This document shows, in pieces, positions 16,028 through 25,249 of a stretch of DNA of 64,000 nt. The DNA is from an uncultured Bacteroides sp. GTDB lineage: Bacteria; Bacteroidota; Bacteroidia; Bacteroidales; Bacteroidaceae. The notes under the pieces are model-generated. The model saw only the letters and a program-made list of their open reading frames with translations, ran no database searches and was not told the origin of the DNA. Position 1 is the stretch's first letter; each line of letters begins with the position of its first letter. The translations under genes and the position numbers were made by a program. The DNA lies in NCBI RefSeq assembly GCF_910586915.1, contig NZ_CAJULN010000008.1:1-64000 (forward strand), in the 5' to 3' direction.

Positions 16028-17144
16028 ATGATTACTATCGAACAACTTAAAGACGTGAAAGAGCGCACAGACGCGCTGAGGAGGTATCTTTGACATCGAC
16101 GGGAAGAAAATTCAAGTCGAGGAAGAACAATTGAGAACACAAGCTCCCGGATTTTGGGACGACCAGAAGCGGGCGGAAGCTCAAATGAAACTGGTGAAAG
16201 ACCTGCAAAAATGGATTGACGGATACAATGAAGTCAAAACACTGGCAGACGAACTGGAACTTTCGTTTGATTTCTACAAAGAAGAATTGGTGACGGAAGA
16301 AGACGTAGACGTAGCCTATGCAAAGGCACACGAAGCGATAGAAGCACTTGAATTCAAGAATATGCTGCGCGACGAGGCCGACCAAATGGACTGTGTGCTC
16401 AAAATCAATTCCGGTGCCGGCGGTACAGAGAGCCAGGACTGGGCTTCGATGCTGATGCGTATGTATCTGCGCTACGCCGAAACGAACGGCTACAAAGCCA
16501 CCATCGCCAATCTCCAGGAAGGCGACGAAGCAGGCATAAAGACCTGTACTATCAACATCGAAGGCGACTTTGCCTACGGCTATCTGAAAGGAGAAAACGG
16601 TGTGCACCGACTGGTGCGCGTGTCGCCCTACAATGCTCAGGGCAAACGCATGACCTCTTTCGCTTCCGTCTTTGTCACTCCGTTGGTAGACGACAGCATC
16701 GAGGTGAATATCGAGCCTGCACGCATCTCATGGGATACGTTCCGAAGCGGCGGTGCCGGCGGACAGAATGTGAATAAAGTGGAATCTGGTGTCCGGTTGC
16801 GCTATCAGTACAAAGACCCCTACACGGGCGAGGAAGAGGAAATACTGATTGAAAACACCGAAACCCGCGACCAGCCCAAGAACCGCGAGAATGCAATGCG
16901 TCAGTTGCGCTCCATCCTATACGATAAAGAATTGCAGCACCGCATGGCCGAACAGGCGAAAGTGGAAGCGGGCAAGAAGAAAATCGAATGGGGCTCGCAG
17001 ATACGAAGCTATGTGTTTGATGACCGCCGCGTGAAAGACCATCGCACCAACTATCAGACATCGGACGTGAACGGCGTGATGGATGGCAAGATTGATAACT
17101 TCATCAAAGCCTATCTGATGGAGTTTTCTTCGCAGGAGTCATAA
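16028..17144 (+). CDS. prfB: Peptide chain release factor 2, programmed +1 frameshift
   Basis: RF2 recognises UGA and UAA and triggers peptide release on the ribosome. Translation starts at the ATG at 16028 and meets an in-frame TGA at 16091-16093 after 21 codons. The site reads AGG AGG TAT CTT TGA C, the classical RF2 autoregulatory signal: an internal Shine-Dalgarno, a slippery CTT and a poor-context UGA. Skipping T16091 gives GAC ATC GAC and continues to the stop at 17144, so the CDS is join(16028..16090, 16092..17144), 371 residues. The catalytic loop RSGGAGGQNVNKVESG carries GGQ. The codon-recognition loop reads RVSPYNAQ, where the textbook RF2 motif is SPF. Not a pseudogene. Confidence 0.96.
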
Positions 17145-17227
17145 AATGCAAAAATAGCGGAGTAATTTTTGGAAAGTTAAAAGATTTATCCTTACTTTGT
17201 TAGCGTTGAACTTTAAAACTAACTATT

Positions 17228-17362
17228 ATGGGTAAGGGTAAGAAAAAAACTGCTATAAGCAAGAAAGAAGAGGAACAAGCCCGGAGAGTTGTCAAAATAG
17301 TATTTGTATCACTCATTATTTTGGCACTGGTGATGCTGATCGGATTCTCCTTTCTCGGCTGA
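17228..17362 (+). CDS. Small basic membrane peptide, 44 aa
   Basis: An ATG at 17228 opens 44 codons ending in TGA at 17360-17362. The product has a lysine-rich N-terminus (MGKGKKKTAISKKEEEQARR) and one transmembrane helix (IVFVSLIILALVMLIGFSFL). A TTACTTTG element about 20-30 bp upstream could be the promoter, and a strong terminator follows 8 bp after the stop, so this is a self-contained transcription unit. The charge-then-helix layout is typical of real membrane miniproteins rather than random sequence. Function unknown. Confidence 0.7.
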   Translation: MGKGKKKTAISKKEEEQARRVVKIVFVSLIILALVMLIGFSFLG

Positions 17363-17370
17363 CGAAGAGA

Positions 17371-17411
17371 GAAACTCCACCACAGATTGCATGGATTTGT
17401 GGTGGAGTTTC
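17371..17411 (+). terminator. Rho-independent terminator after the 44-aa gene
   Basis: The arms gaaactccaccaca and tgtggtggagtttc frame a 13-base loop and are followed by a T-rich ccttttaat. The hairpin ends 29 bp before the CYTH gene. Confidence 0.85.
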
Positions 17412-17439
17412 CTTTTAATAATTTGTTTACTTTGGTATC

Positions 17440-17907
17440 ATGTCACAAGAAATAGAACGTAAGTTTTTGGTATCGGGCGATTTCAAGTCCCGTGTATTTG
17501 CGCAGAGCCGCATCGTACAAGGCTATATCAGCAGTGCCCGTGGCAGGACGGTGCGTATCCGTATCCGCGACGGGAAAGGGTATCTCACCATCAAAGGAGC
17601 TTCCAATGCCTCCGGCACCAGCCGCTACGAATGGGAGCGCGAACTTCCTCTGTGCGAAGCGGAGGAACTGATGCAGTTGTGCGAGCCGGGCGTTATCGAT
17701 AAAACCCGCTACCTGGTGCGCAGTGGCAACCACGTGTTTGAAATAGACGAGTTTTATGGCGATAACGACGGACTGGTCGTGGCGGAGGTGGAACTGGCTG
17801 CTGAAGATGAAGCCTTTGTGAAGCCGGACTTCATTAGCGAAGAGGTGACGGGAGACGTACGCTACTACAATTCCCAACTAATGAAAAAACCGTATAAAAC
17901 GTGGTGA
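17440..17907 (+). CDS. CYTH domain protein (triphosphate tunnel metalloenzyme)
   Basis: 155 residues beginning MSQEIERKFLV, the ExExK signature of the CYTH superfamily. Further tunnel residues are visible: RTVRIRIRDGKGYLTIKG (Arg and Lys pairs), RYEWERELP, KTRYLV, FEIDEFYG, and VVAEVELAAEDE with the paired acidic residues that bind metal. Small stand-alone bacterial members hydrolyse inorganic triphosphate or similar substrates; some are class IV adenylate cyclases. The length fits the minimal single-domain type. An MgtC/DUF4010 membrane protein follows after 50 bp, probably in the same transcript. Confidence 0.88.
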   Translation: MSQEIERKFLVSGDFKSRVFAQSRIVQGYISSARGRTVRIRIRDGKGYLTIKGASNASGTSRYEWERELPLCEAEELMQLCEPGVIDKTRYLVRSGNHVFEIDEFYGDNDGLVVAEVELAAEDEAFVKPDFISEEVTGDVRYYNSQLMKKPYKTW

Positions 17908-17957
17908 GTGTTAACAAATAAATCGTATATTTGTTCTTATCTAAAAAAGAGCAATAT

Positions 17958-19250
17958 ATGGAACAGTTGTACAATTATCTGCCGCGCGAACTGGTTACTT
18001 TCGTACTGGTCGCCCTGTTTTCTTTGCTAATTGGACTTTCGCAACGCCGTATCAGCCTGAAGCGCGAAGGCGAAACCACTCTTTTTGGAACCGACCGCAC
18101 CTTTACCTTTATTGGTATATTGGGATACCTGCTCTATATACTCGACCCTGTCGATATGCGCCTTTTTATGGGCGGCGGCGCAGTGCTTGGCTTGCTGTTG
18201 GGGCTGAACTATTACGTGAAGCAATCCCAGTTCCATGTGTTCGGTATCACTACCATTATCATAGCCTTGATAACTTATTGCATGGCTCCCATCGTAGTCA
18301 CCCAGCCTTCGTGGTTCTACGTGATGGTCATTGTCACTGTGCTTCTGCTCACCGAACTTAAGCATACTTTTACCGAGTTTGCCCAGCGTATGAAGAACGA
18401 CGAGATGATAACGCTGGCAAAATTCCTGGCAATCAGTGGTATTATACTGCCTATGCTTCCCGACCAAAACCTGATTCCCGGCATCAACCTCACACCTTAT
18501 TCCATTTGGCTGGCAACGGTTGTTGTCTCCGGTGTCTCTTACCTCTCTTACTTGTTGAAACGTTATGTATTCCACGAATCGGGAACGTTGGTTTCCGGCA
18601 TTATCGGCGGATTATACAGCAGTACGGCAACCATCTCTGTGATTGCCCGCAAAAGCCGTACGGCTTCGGAGCAGGAAGCGACGGATTATGTTGCCGCCAT
18701 GTTGCTGGCAGTCAGTATGATGTTTTTGCGGTTTATGATGCTGATATTTATTTTCAGCAAGGAGATTTTCCGTTCTATCTATCCTTACTTGCTGATTATG
18801 GCGGTGGTGGCTGCCAGTGTTGCGTGGTTTGTCCATACCCGGCAAAAGCGTCCGGCAGGTCAGTCCGCAGTGGCGGAAGAGGATGACAGCAGCAATCCGT
18901 TGGAATTCAAAATAGCCTTGATTTTTGCCGTACTCTTCGTCGTCTTTACGTTTCTGACTCACTATACGCTGCTGTATGCCGGCACCGATGGTCTGAACCT
19001 ACTCTCCTTCGTCTCCGGTTTCAGCGACATAACGCCTTTTATTCTCAATCTGTTGCAGAACACGGGCAACGTTGCGGCATTGGTTATTACAGCTTGCAGT
19101 ATGCAGGCAATCATCAGCAATATACTGGTCAATATGTGTTACGCCCTGTTCTTTGCAGGAAAGGGGAGCAGGCTTCGTTCGTGGATTTTAGGAGGATTCG
19201 GAACGGTGATTGGGGTGAATTTGGTGTTGTTGCTGTTCTTCTATTTGTAA
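17958..19250 (+). CDS. MgtC/SapB family membrane protein with DUF4010
   Basis: 430 residues from the ATG at 17958; an upstream TTG is unlikely. The N-terminal MgtC-like domain (residues 1-135) has about four helices and the conserved GLSQRRISLKREGETTLFGTDR region with Arg and Thr residues. The remainder matches DUF4010, with further membrane helices and an internal break near residue 295 (QKRPAGQSAVAEEDDSSNPL). MgtC domains are linked to Mg2+ homeostasis and membrane potential, but the DUF4010 subgroup has no proven transport activity. It may be co-transcribed with the CYTH gene. A bidirectional terminator follows about 90 bp downstream. Confidence 0.85.
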   Translation: MEQLYNYLPRELVTFVLVALFSLLIGLSQRRISLKREGETTLFGTDRTFTFIGILGYLLYILDPVDMRLFMGGGAVLGLLLGLNYYVKQSQFHVFGITTIIIALITYCMAPIVVTQPSWFYVMVIVTVLLLTELKHTFTEFAQRMKNDEMITLAKFLAISGIILPMLPDQNLIPGINLTPYSIWLATVVVSGVSYLSYLLKRYVFHESGTLVSGIIGGLYSSTATISVIARKSRTASEQEATDYVAAMLLAVSMMFLRFMMLIFIFSKEIFRSIYPYLLIMAVVAASVAWFVHTRQKRPAGQSAVAEEDDSSNPLEFKIALIFAVLFVVFTFLTHYTLLYAGTDGLNLLSFVSGFSDITPFILNLLQNTGNVAALVITACSMQAIISNILVNMCYALFFAGKGSRLRSWILGGFGTVIGVNLVLLLFFYL

Positions 19251-19340
19251 GAAGGAAAAATAGGAGAACGAATTATAATGTTTTGAGAAAGGAATTGGAA
19301 CAGGCAGTAAAGTAGACTGATGCTGGGTTATCTGTTGTGC

Positions 19341-19393
19341 AAACATAGAAAAGGCTGTATCCGCATCAGACGGATACAGCCTTTTCTATGTTT
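19341..19393. terminator. Bidirectional terminator between MgtC-like and nuclease genes
   Basis: Arms of more than 20 bp (aaacatagaaaaggctgtat with ccg, and the matching complement ending ctatgttt) surround a short loop. A/T runs on both sides suit termination of both convergent units. Confidence 0.85.
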
Positions 19394-19445
19394 ATGTTTT
19401 TTGCGTAAACTGATATCGCAAAAATAACCGTGATGGTGGAGTGCG

Positions 19446-20588
19446 TTATAATCCCCAGTCGTTCTTGTTGTAGCTTGCTTCTACTTTGTTTTCTATATCA
19501 TCAGGAAGATTGTGGAAGAAATCAATACCTGTTTTCTCTTCCAGTTCGTCGATGGAGACTGTGTGATTGGCATAGCTGGCATTCTTATCATAGGATTTGT
19601 GGTCGAGCCAAAAGCCGATGGCTTTGTAACTTCCGTTTTTCAACCACAATAAGGCCATGAAGTAATGTTTAGGTACAGCGATGCGTTGCGAATTACTATC
19701 GATATACTTCTCTATTTGGTCATCTCGTATGGTTCCGCCTTTTACTACATACAACGTGTCATTTGAATTGGTGATTTTGCCCCAACTCTGCACTTTGTCT
19801 TCCAGTTTTTGCCATATACCACCGTTGAATCCGTTTTGGATTTGCGGACTCATGTTCGACATATAGAATGTCATCTTGTTGGCAGTTGTCGAATACTGTC
19901 TGTCGCTCGATGCTACCAGATGTCCGCGACTGTAGCCGGAGTTTGAGTAAGATTCTTTTGTCAACTGGTAGTCTTTCGGAAGTTTGGGGTCTGCCCGGAA
20001 ATCTTCATTTCGGCCTACATTCTTGTCGGGGGTTGCCGTGCTAAAGGTGAAAGCTACCCAGCGTGAATGCAATTTTGTGCAGTCATATTCATAGCTGTAT
20101 GCGATGACTTCTTTTCCGTTTTCAGTTGTGGTATGCGTAATGAAAGGATACATATTTCCGCCTTTCAGTTTGGGAATCTCAATTCTTCTTGCATATTCCG
20201 CAGGGTTTTCCGGATTTGAGCCATTGCCAGCCAACTGCTTGACTGTGAATGTTGTCTTTTCTTTTCCTGAACTGATTTGAATGGTAGCGCTGCGCTCAGC
20301 ACCGGTATTGGCTTTTATGTAACCGCTAATGGAACCGTTGCCGCTACCGGATGTTCTGTTTAGTGTACACCATGTTTCGTTGCTTGCGGCTTGCCATGTT
20401 CCGTTGGTTGTTACCCGAATGATAAATCCGCCGCCGTTGGCGTTGATTTGCGTTTGGTCGATGGAGGCGATACCTTGTTGGTCGTCACCTTCGTGACCGG
20501 GCAATTCCGGAATATTTTGTTCGCTACACGAAAATGCTGTGCAGCACGCGATGAGCAGGACGAATAGTTTGGAGTATATCTTTGTCAT
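19446..20588 (-). CDS. DNA/RNA non-specific endonuclease lipoprotein with BACON domain
   Basis: 380 residues. The signal peptide ends in LIACCTAFSC. Residues 40-125 form a BACON-type beta-sandwich (INANGGGFIIRVTTNGTW, WCTLNRTSGSG), usually a carbohydrate- or surface-binding module. Residues 140-380 are a NUC1 (EndoG-like) beta-beta-alpha metal nuclease with SRGHLVASSDR (catalytic His; the common motif is DRGH) and the metal Asn within TFYMSNMSPQIQNGFNG. It would act on the cell surface or in the periplasm on DNA or RNA. It overlaps the EEP-family gene upstream by 4 bp (ATGA). It is paralogous to the nuclease at 27396-28244: both end with IDELEEKTGIDFF. Confidence 0.9.
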   Translation of the reverse strand: MTKIYSKLFVLLIACCTAFSCSEQNIPELPGHEGDDQQGIASIDQTQINANGGGFIIRVTTNGTWQAASNETWCTLNRTSGSGNGSISGYIKANTGAERSATIQISSGKEKTTFTVKQLAGNGSNPENPAEYARRIEIPKLKGGNMYPFITHTTTENGKEVIAYSYEYDCTKLHSRWVAFTFSTATPDKNVGRNEDFRADPKLPKDYQLTKESYSNSGYSRGHLVASSDRQYSTTANKMTFYMSNMSPQIQNGFNGGIWQKLEDKVQSWGKITNSNDTLYVVKGGTIRDDQIEKYIDSNSQRIAVPKHYFMALLWLKNGSYKAIGFWLDHKSYDKNASYANHTVSIDELEEKTGIDFFHNLPDDIENKVEASYNKNDWGL

Positions 20589-21610
20589 TGCACTTCTTTA
20601 ATTAAATAGATGATAGTGGGAAGGTGGTCGCTGTAACCGTTGGTCCATACGCCGCCCGCCTGTGTACGTTTGGGATATCCTTTGTATTTCCCTTCCTTTT
20701 GGAACATGAAGTCACGGCGGAAGATTTCATGTTTGTAGAATTTTAGCGTACTGCGGTCGCTGCCCAACAGGTTTCCGGTGAATACGATTTGGTCAAACAA
20801 GTTCCATTTACCTCTATACATCAGAGTACCGTAACCTTTTTTCAGCGTGTCCCACCACGGGTTGTATAAGTCGGTTGGGCCTACATCGGCTGGTTTACGT
20901 TTGGCTCCTAAAGAAACTGCCATACTTTTATTCATCGGGTCGTCGTTCATGTCTCCCATAATGACGATTTTGGCTGCCGCATCTTCTCTCAACAGCGAAT
21001 CTTTGATGGCTCTCACTTGTTCACCGGCGCGTTCGCGTGCCGGAGATGCGGCCGCTCTTGAGGGCCAATGGTTGACGATAAAATGCATTTTCTCGCCTGC
21101 TATCTTGCCACTGGCAACCAAAAAGCCGCGTGTTTTATGCACGGTATCGTTTATATATACATAAGGTACGAGTTTGCTGTTTATCAGTTCAAACAGGTTG
21201 GGGTTATAGAAAAACGCGCAATCCACACCACGCTGGTCTTCTCCTTCGTAGTGGATATACCGGTAGCCCCTATCGGCAAGGGCGGGTTGTTTCAGGATAT
21301 CTTCCAGCACCCGGTGATTTTCTATTTCGGAAACGCCGATAATGGCAGGCCCCATCGGGAGTTTGTCGGTACTGAGCAGGCTTAATACTTCCGACATATT
21401 TTTGAGTTTGGCTTTATACTTCCTTGTGTTCCATTGGTTGGTACCGTTGGGAAGGTATTCGTAGTCGTTTTTGCCCTCGTCGTGAATTGTATCGAATAGG
21501 TTTTCCATATTATAGAAAGCTACGCTGTAAAGGGCGAATTTCTTTTCTTGTCCGTAAACTGTCAGGACGAAGAGAATGAACATACTTAAAGTTGTTAAGT
21601 TTCTTTTCAT
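20585..21610 (-). CDS. Endonuclease/exonuclease/phosphatase family protein, secreted
   Basis: 341 residues with an N-terminal signal peptide (TTLSMFILFVLTVYGQ) and no lipobox. EEP-fold motifs appear in order: VAFYNMENLFDT (metal Asn/Glu), IIGVSEIENH (Glu), NHWPSRA (His), VIMGDMNDDP (Asp, Asn) and GYSDHLPTI (Asp-His catalytic pair). Such enzymes are DNase I-like nucleases or phosphodiesterases. It is the first gene of a two-gene operon with the BACON nuclease, and divergent from a TonB receptor operon that also ends in a nuclease. The shared theme is extracellular nucleic acid breakdown. Confidence 0.88.
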   Translation of the reverse strand: MKRNLTTLSMFILFVLTVYGQEKKFALYSVAFYNMENLFDTIHDEGKNDYEYLPNGTNQWNTRKYKAKLKNMSEVLSLLSTDKLPMGPAIIGVSEIENHRVLEDILKQPALADRGYRYIHYEGEDQRGVDCAFFYNPNLFELINSKLVPYVYINDTVHKTRGFLVASGKIAGEKMHFIVNHWPSRAAASPARERAGEQVRAIKDSLLREDAAAKIVIMGDMNDDPMNKSMAVSLGAKRKPADVGPTDLYNPWWDTLKKGYGTLMYRGKWNLFDQIVFTGNLLGSDRSTLKFYKHEIFRRDFMFQKEGKYKGYPKRTQAGGVWTNGYSDHLPTIIYLIKEVQ

Positions 21611-21809
21611 CTTTGAAATTGTTTTTAAAAGTGGATAAACGCTTATTTTGTTGACAAATATCTAAAAAGAAAATGAAAAAATGCCCTTATCAGATGACTT
21701 TTTTACGAAAAAACATTGTTATTCATAAAATTCTTTGTTATTTTGCCTTTCTTCTTATTTTATGTGCATTGTAGGTGAAAGACCAATTAACATTAATATA
21801 AATTAAATT

Positions 21810-24338
21810 ATGAGACAACGATTAGGGTTCGTTATTGTGCTATTTTGCTTAGGACCAGCTCTTTTTGCTCAGCAGAAGACAAAGCAGAATGCCCGTGAAG
21901 ACAATGCTTCTTTCATGTTTACGGAATCACAGTTGAGTGAAGATGATGATTCGGCTCAAAGTACATCCGCATTGGTGACTTCCAACAATGATGTTTATCT
22001 GTCAAATGTGGGTTATTTGTTCAGCCCGATGAGATTTCGTGTGCGGGGATATGACTCCCAATATAGCGATATGTACATCAACGGCGTTCTGTTTAATGAT
22101 GCGGAAACGGGACGTTTTAGCTATGGTTTGATTGGAGGATTGAACGACGCTACCCGTAACAAGGAAGGCATCGGACCTTTTGAAATTAATAATTTTACTT
22201 TTGGTGCGATAGGCGGGGCGACTAATATCAATTTGCGTGCCAGCCAATACGCCGCCGGTTCCAAACTTACGGTGTCGGGTAGTAACCGTAACTACATTCT
22301 GCGCGGAATGTACACTTATTCTACCGGTTTGATGAACAATGGATGGGCTTTCACCGGTTCGTTGGGATATCGTTGGGGAAATGAAGGCAATATCGAAGGT
22401 ATCAAGTATAATTCTTTCTCTTATTTCCTCGGTGCGGAGAAAGTGTTTAACGAGCAGCACAGCCTTTCTTTGGCTACTTGGGGAACACCTACCGAAAGAG
22501 GACAGCAAATGGCGGCAACCGAAGAGGCCTATTATTTGGCAAATAGCCATTACTACAATCCGAACTGGGGATATCAGAACGGTGAGAAACGCAATGCACG
22601 CATTGTACGTCAATTCGAACCGTCGGCCATCGCTTCCTGGAATTTCACTATCGACGACAACAAGAAGTTGGTGACAAGTGCCGGATTCAAGTATTCCAAT
22701 TATGGTAAGAGTGCCTTAGGATGGAACGGTAACGCGGCAGACCCGCGTCCGGACTATTACAAGAAATTGCCCAGCTCCATCTTTGATGTATGGGAGTCTG
22801 TTCCTACGGCAGATGAATTGCAGCAGTTCAACGAAGTAACCGATAACTGGAAGAACAACAAGGCTTATCGTCAGTTGGACTGGGACGCTCTTTATCTGGC
22901 AAACAAGCAGGCAAATGCTTTAGGCAAAGAAGCATTGTATTATGTGGAAGAACGCCACGACGATCAGTTGGCTTTCAATCTCAGCTCTATATTCAGCCAT
23001 CAGTGGAACGAGCGCAACAACTATATTGCCGGTATTGCTGTGAATACAACAAAGGGTATGCACTATAAGAAGATGAAAGACCTGTTGGGCGCCAATCTTT
23101 ATACCGACGTTGACAAGTTTGCCATACGCGACCACGGTATGAACTCCAGCATGGCGCAGAACGACTTGGACAATCCGAACCGCCGTATCGGCGAGGGCGA
23201 TAAGTTCGGCTATCATTACAACATTTATGTAAACAAGCAAAGCGCCTGGATGCGTTATCAGGGAAATAACGGAAAGGCTTTGAACTATTTCGTTTCAGGT
23301 AAAATCGGGTCTACGCAGATGTTCCGCGACGGATTGATGAGAAACGGACGTGCTCCGTTGAAATCAATCGGCAGCAGTGGTACGGCGAAGTTCCTGGAAG
23401 GTGGCGTCAAAGCCGGACTGAATTGGGCTATCAATGGCAATCATTCATTTACGCTGAATGCCGGTTATGAAGACCGTGCACCGTTGGCTTACAACTCTTT
23501 CATAGCTCCGCGTATTAAAAACGATTTTGTAAGAGACCTCAAGACCGAACGCATCTTCAGCGGCGACCTGACTTACAACTTCAATACTCCGTGGGTGATG
23601 GGACGCTTGACCGGTTATTACACTCGTTTCCAGAACCAAGTAGAGATGGATGCTTTCTATAACGACAACGAAGCACGCTTCACTTACCTCTCCATGAACG
23701 GAATTGAAAAAGAACATTGGGGAGTGGAAGCGGCAGCCACTTTCAAACTGACAAGCGAACTGTCGTTGACAGCTATCGGAACCTGGAGCGATGCCCAATA
23801 CATCAACAACCCCAATGCGGTGATGACATACGAAAGTGAAAACGAATCTACTCTCGACCGCGTATATACCAAAGGAATGCGTGCCAACGGCACTCCGTTG
23901 TCTGCCTATAGCCTTGCGCTGGACTACAACGTGAAAGGCTGGTTCTTCAATCTGACCGGCAATTATTATGACCGCGTATATATTGATTTCTCAAGCTATC
24001 GTCGTCTGGCAAGTGTGGTAGATAAAAACGGAGGCGGGGTAGATGCCAATGGTAATCCGGTTCTTAACGTGCCGGGACAGGAGAAACTCGACGGTGGCTT
24101 TATGCTTGACGCTTCAGTCGGAAAGTTCATCCGTCTGCGCAACGGCAAGAGCATCAGCCTTAACCTGAGCCTGACCAACATACTGAATAATACCGACCTC
24201 CGTACGGGTGGTTTCGAACAAAACCGCGATGATAACTACAAAGACGGCGATGCCCGCATCTACAAGTTCTCCAAGAACTCCAAGTACTTCTATGCATTCC
24301 CGTTCAATGCTTTCTTGAATATCGGTTACAGATTTTAA
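21810..24338 (+). CDS. TonB-dependent outer membrane receptor
   Basis: 842 residues with signal peptide RLGFVIVLFCLGPALFAQ. It has a short plug domain (FRVRGYDSQYSDMYINGVLF, GLIGGLNDATRN) and then a long beta-barrel region ending in a terminal aromatic (FPFNAFLNIGYRF). It lacks the CarboxypepD-like N-terminal extension of SusC proteins and has no SusD partner, so it is a classical TonB-type receptor. The operon continues with DUF5689 and DUF6359 lipoproteins and, past a partial terminator, a secreted nuclease. The likely cargo is a nucleic-acid breakdown product or a nucleotide-bound nutrient; this is inferred from context only. Confidence 0.85.
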   Translation: MRQRLGFVIVLFCLGPALFAQQKTKQNAREDNASFMFTESQLSEDDDSAQSTSALVTSNNDVYLSNVGYLFSPMRFRVRGYDSQYSDMYINGVLFNDAETGRFSYGLIGGLNDATRNKEGIGPFEINNFTFGAIGGATNINLRASQYAAGSKLTVSGSNRNYILRGMYTYSTGLMNNGWAFTGSLGYRWGNEGNIEGIKYNSFSYFLGAEKVFNEQHSLSLATWGTPTERGQQMAATEEAYYLANSHYYNPNWGYQNGEKRNARIVRQFEPSAIASWNFTIDDNKKLVTSAGFKYSNYGKSALGWNGNAADPRPDYYKKLPSSIFDVWESVPTADELQQFNEVTDNWKNNKAYRQLDWDALYLANKQANALGKEALYYVEERHDDQLAFNLSSIFSHQWNERNNYIAGIAVNTTKGMHYKKMKDLLGANLYTDVDKFAIRDHGMNSSMAQNDLDNPNRRIGEGDKFGYHYNIYVNKQSAWMRYQGNNGKALNYFVSGKIGSTQMFRDGLMRNGRAPLKSIGSSGTAKFLEGGVKAGLNWAINGNHSFTLNAGYEDRAPLAYNSFIAPRIKNDFVRDLKTERIFSGDLTYNFNTPWVMGRLTGYYTRFQNQVEMDAFYNDNEARFTYLSMNGIEKEHWGVEAAATFKLTSELSLTAIGTWSDAQYINNPNAVMTYESENESTLDRVYTKGMRANGTPLSAYSLALDYNVKGWFFNLTGNYYDRVYIDFSSYRRLASVVDKNGGGVDANGNPVLNVPGQEKLDGGFMLDASVGKFIRLRNGKSISLNLSLTNILNNTDLRTGGFEQNRDDNYKDGDARIYKFSKNSKYFYAFPFNAFLNIGYRF

Positions 24339-24386
24339 GCGAGTATGTGTTTATCCATCCAAAAGAAAAAGAAAGGAAAAACGATT

Positions 24387-25229
24387 ATGAAGAAATTACT
24401 ATCTATATTGTGTGCCGGACTGCTGATGTGTGGCGTGGGACTTACTTCGTGTGAGAACTATGATGAGCCGGTGACCGGAAATGCTTACGGCAATAATTCG
24501 ATTCCGGAGGGACGTACGATTTCGATTGCTGCGTTGAAGGAGAAATACAACGAGTTTATCGATACAAGCAAAGATACTTATACGACCATCGAGGGAGAAA
24601 CCCGCATCGAAGGTGTGATTACTTGCGATGATGAGAGCGGCAATTTGTATAAAAAACTGGTGGTTGCCGACGAAACCGGTGCTATTGTCATTGGTGTGAA
24701 TGCAACAGGTTTGTATGCTTTTTGCCCTGTAGGTCAGAAAGTAGTCATTGATTGCAAAGGTTTGCAGATAGGCAGCTATCGCAAGCAGGCGCAGATTGGT
24801 ACTGTTTATAACAACTCGGTAGGACGTATGCCCGAATATGTATGGAAACAGCACGTGCGTTTGATTAACGAACCGAAGTTGTATTACGAAGAGTTGAAAC
24901 CGATTGAGGTGAACACGCCTGCCGAGCTTGCTGCTATTAATCTGAACGAAGCGCCGGTATTGGTTACTTTTAAAAACGTAAAACTTTCCGAAGCAGACGG
25001 AACGGCAACCTACGCTCCTGGCGATGAAGGTTCCGTAAAGCGTTATTTCACTTATGCTGATGGTACAGAGAGTGGAAGTAACTTGTTCCTTTATACTAGT
25101 GCTTACGCAAACTTCTCAAAGGAGGTAATGCCGCAAGGTAGTGTGAATATTACAGGTATTTTGTTACGTTACAATAACCAATGGGAGGTTATTGTCCGCA
25201 CTTTAAATGATATCAAACGAAATAATTAA
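24387..25229 (+). CDS. DUF5689 lipoprotein
   Basis: 280 residues from the ATG at 24387 (MKKLLSILCAGLLMCGVGLTS with lipobox LTSC); the earlier ATG at 24345 adds a Lys-rich leader and is rejected. The protein matches the DUF5689 pattern: an ISIAALKEKY segment, an OB-fold-like domain (IEGVITCDDESGNLYKKLVV, then GAIVIGVNAT, VGQKVVIDCKG), and a C-terminal beta region ending VIVRTLNDIKRN. Related OB-like domains occur in extracellular nucleases of Bacteroidota. It sits between the TonB receptor and the DUF6359 protein and is probably a surface-exposed binding partner of the receptor. Confidence 0.8.
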   Translation: MKKLLSILCAGLLMCGVGLTSCENYDEPVTGNAYGNNSIPEGRTISIAALKEKYNEFIDTSKDTYTTIEGETRIEGVITCDDESGNLYKKLVVADETGAIVIGVNATGLYAFCPVGQKVVIDCKGLQIGSYRKQAQIGTVYNNSVGRMPEYVWKQHVRLINEPKLYYEELKPIEVNTPAELAAINLNEAPVLVTFKNVKLSEADGTATYAPGDEGSVKRYFTYADGTESGSNLFLYTSAYANFSKEVMPQGSVNITGILLRYNNQWEVIVRTLNDIKRNN

Positions 25230-25249
25230 TTCAATTAACACATATAATT

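Noticed and set aside
16091..16093. prfB as a pseudogene because of an in-frame TGA
   Set aside because: The AGGAGG-TAT-CTT-TGA-C context is the standard RF2 programmed frameshift site and the rest of the frame is intact.
19446..20588. SRGH instead of DRGH as loss of nuclease activity
   Set aside because: The catalytic His and metal-binding Asn are kept, and variation of the Asp position occurs in this nuclease family, so inactivity cannot be claimed.
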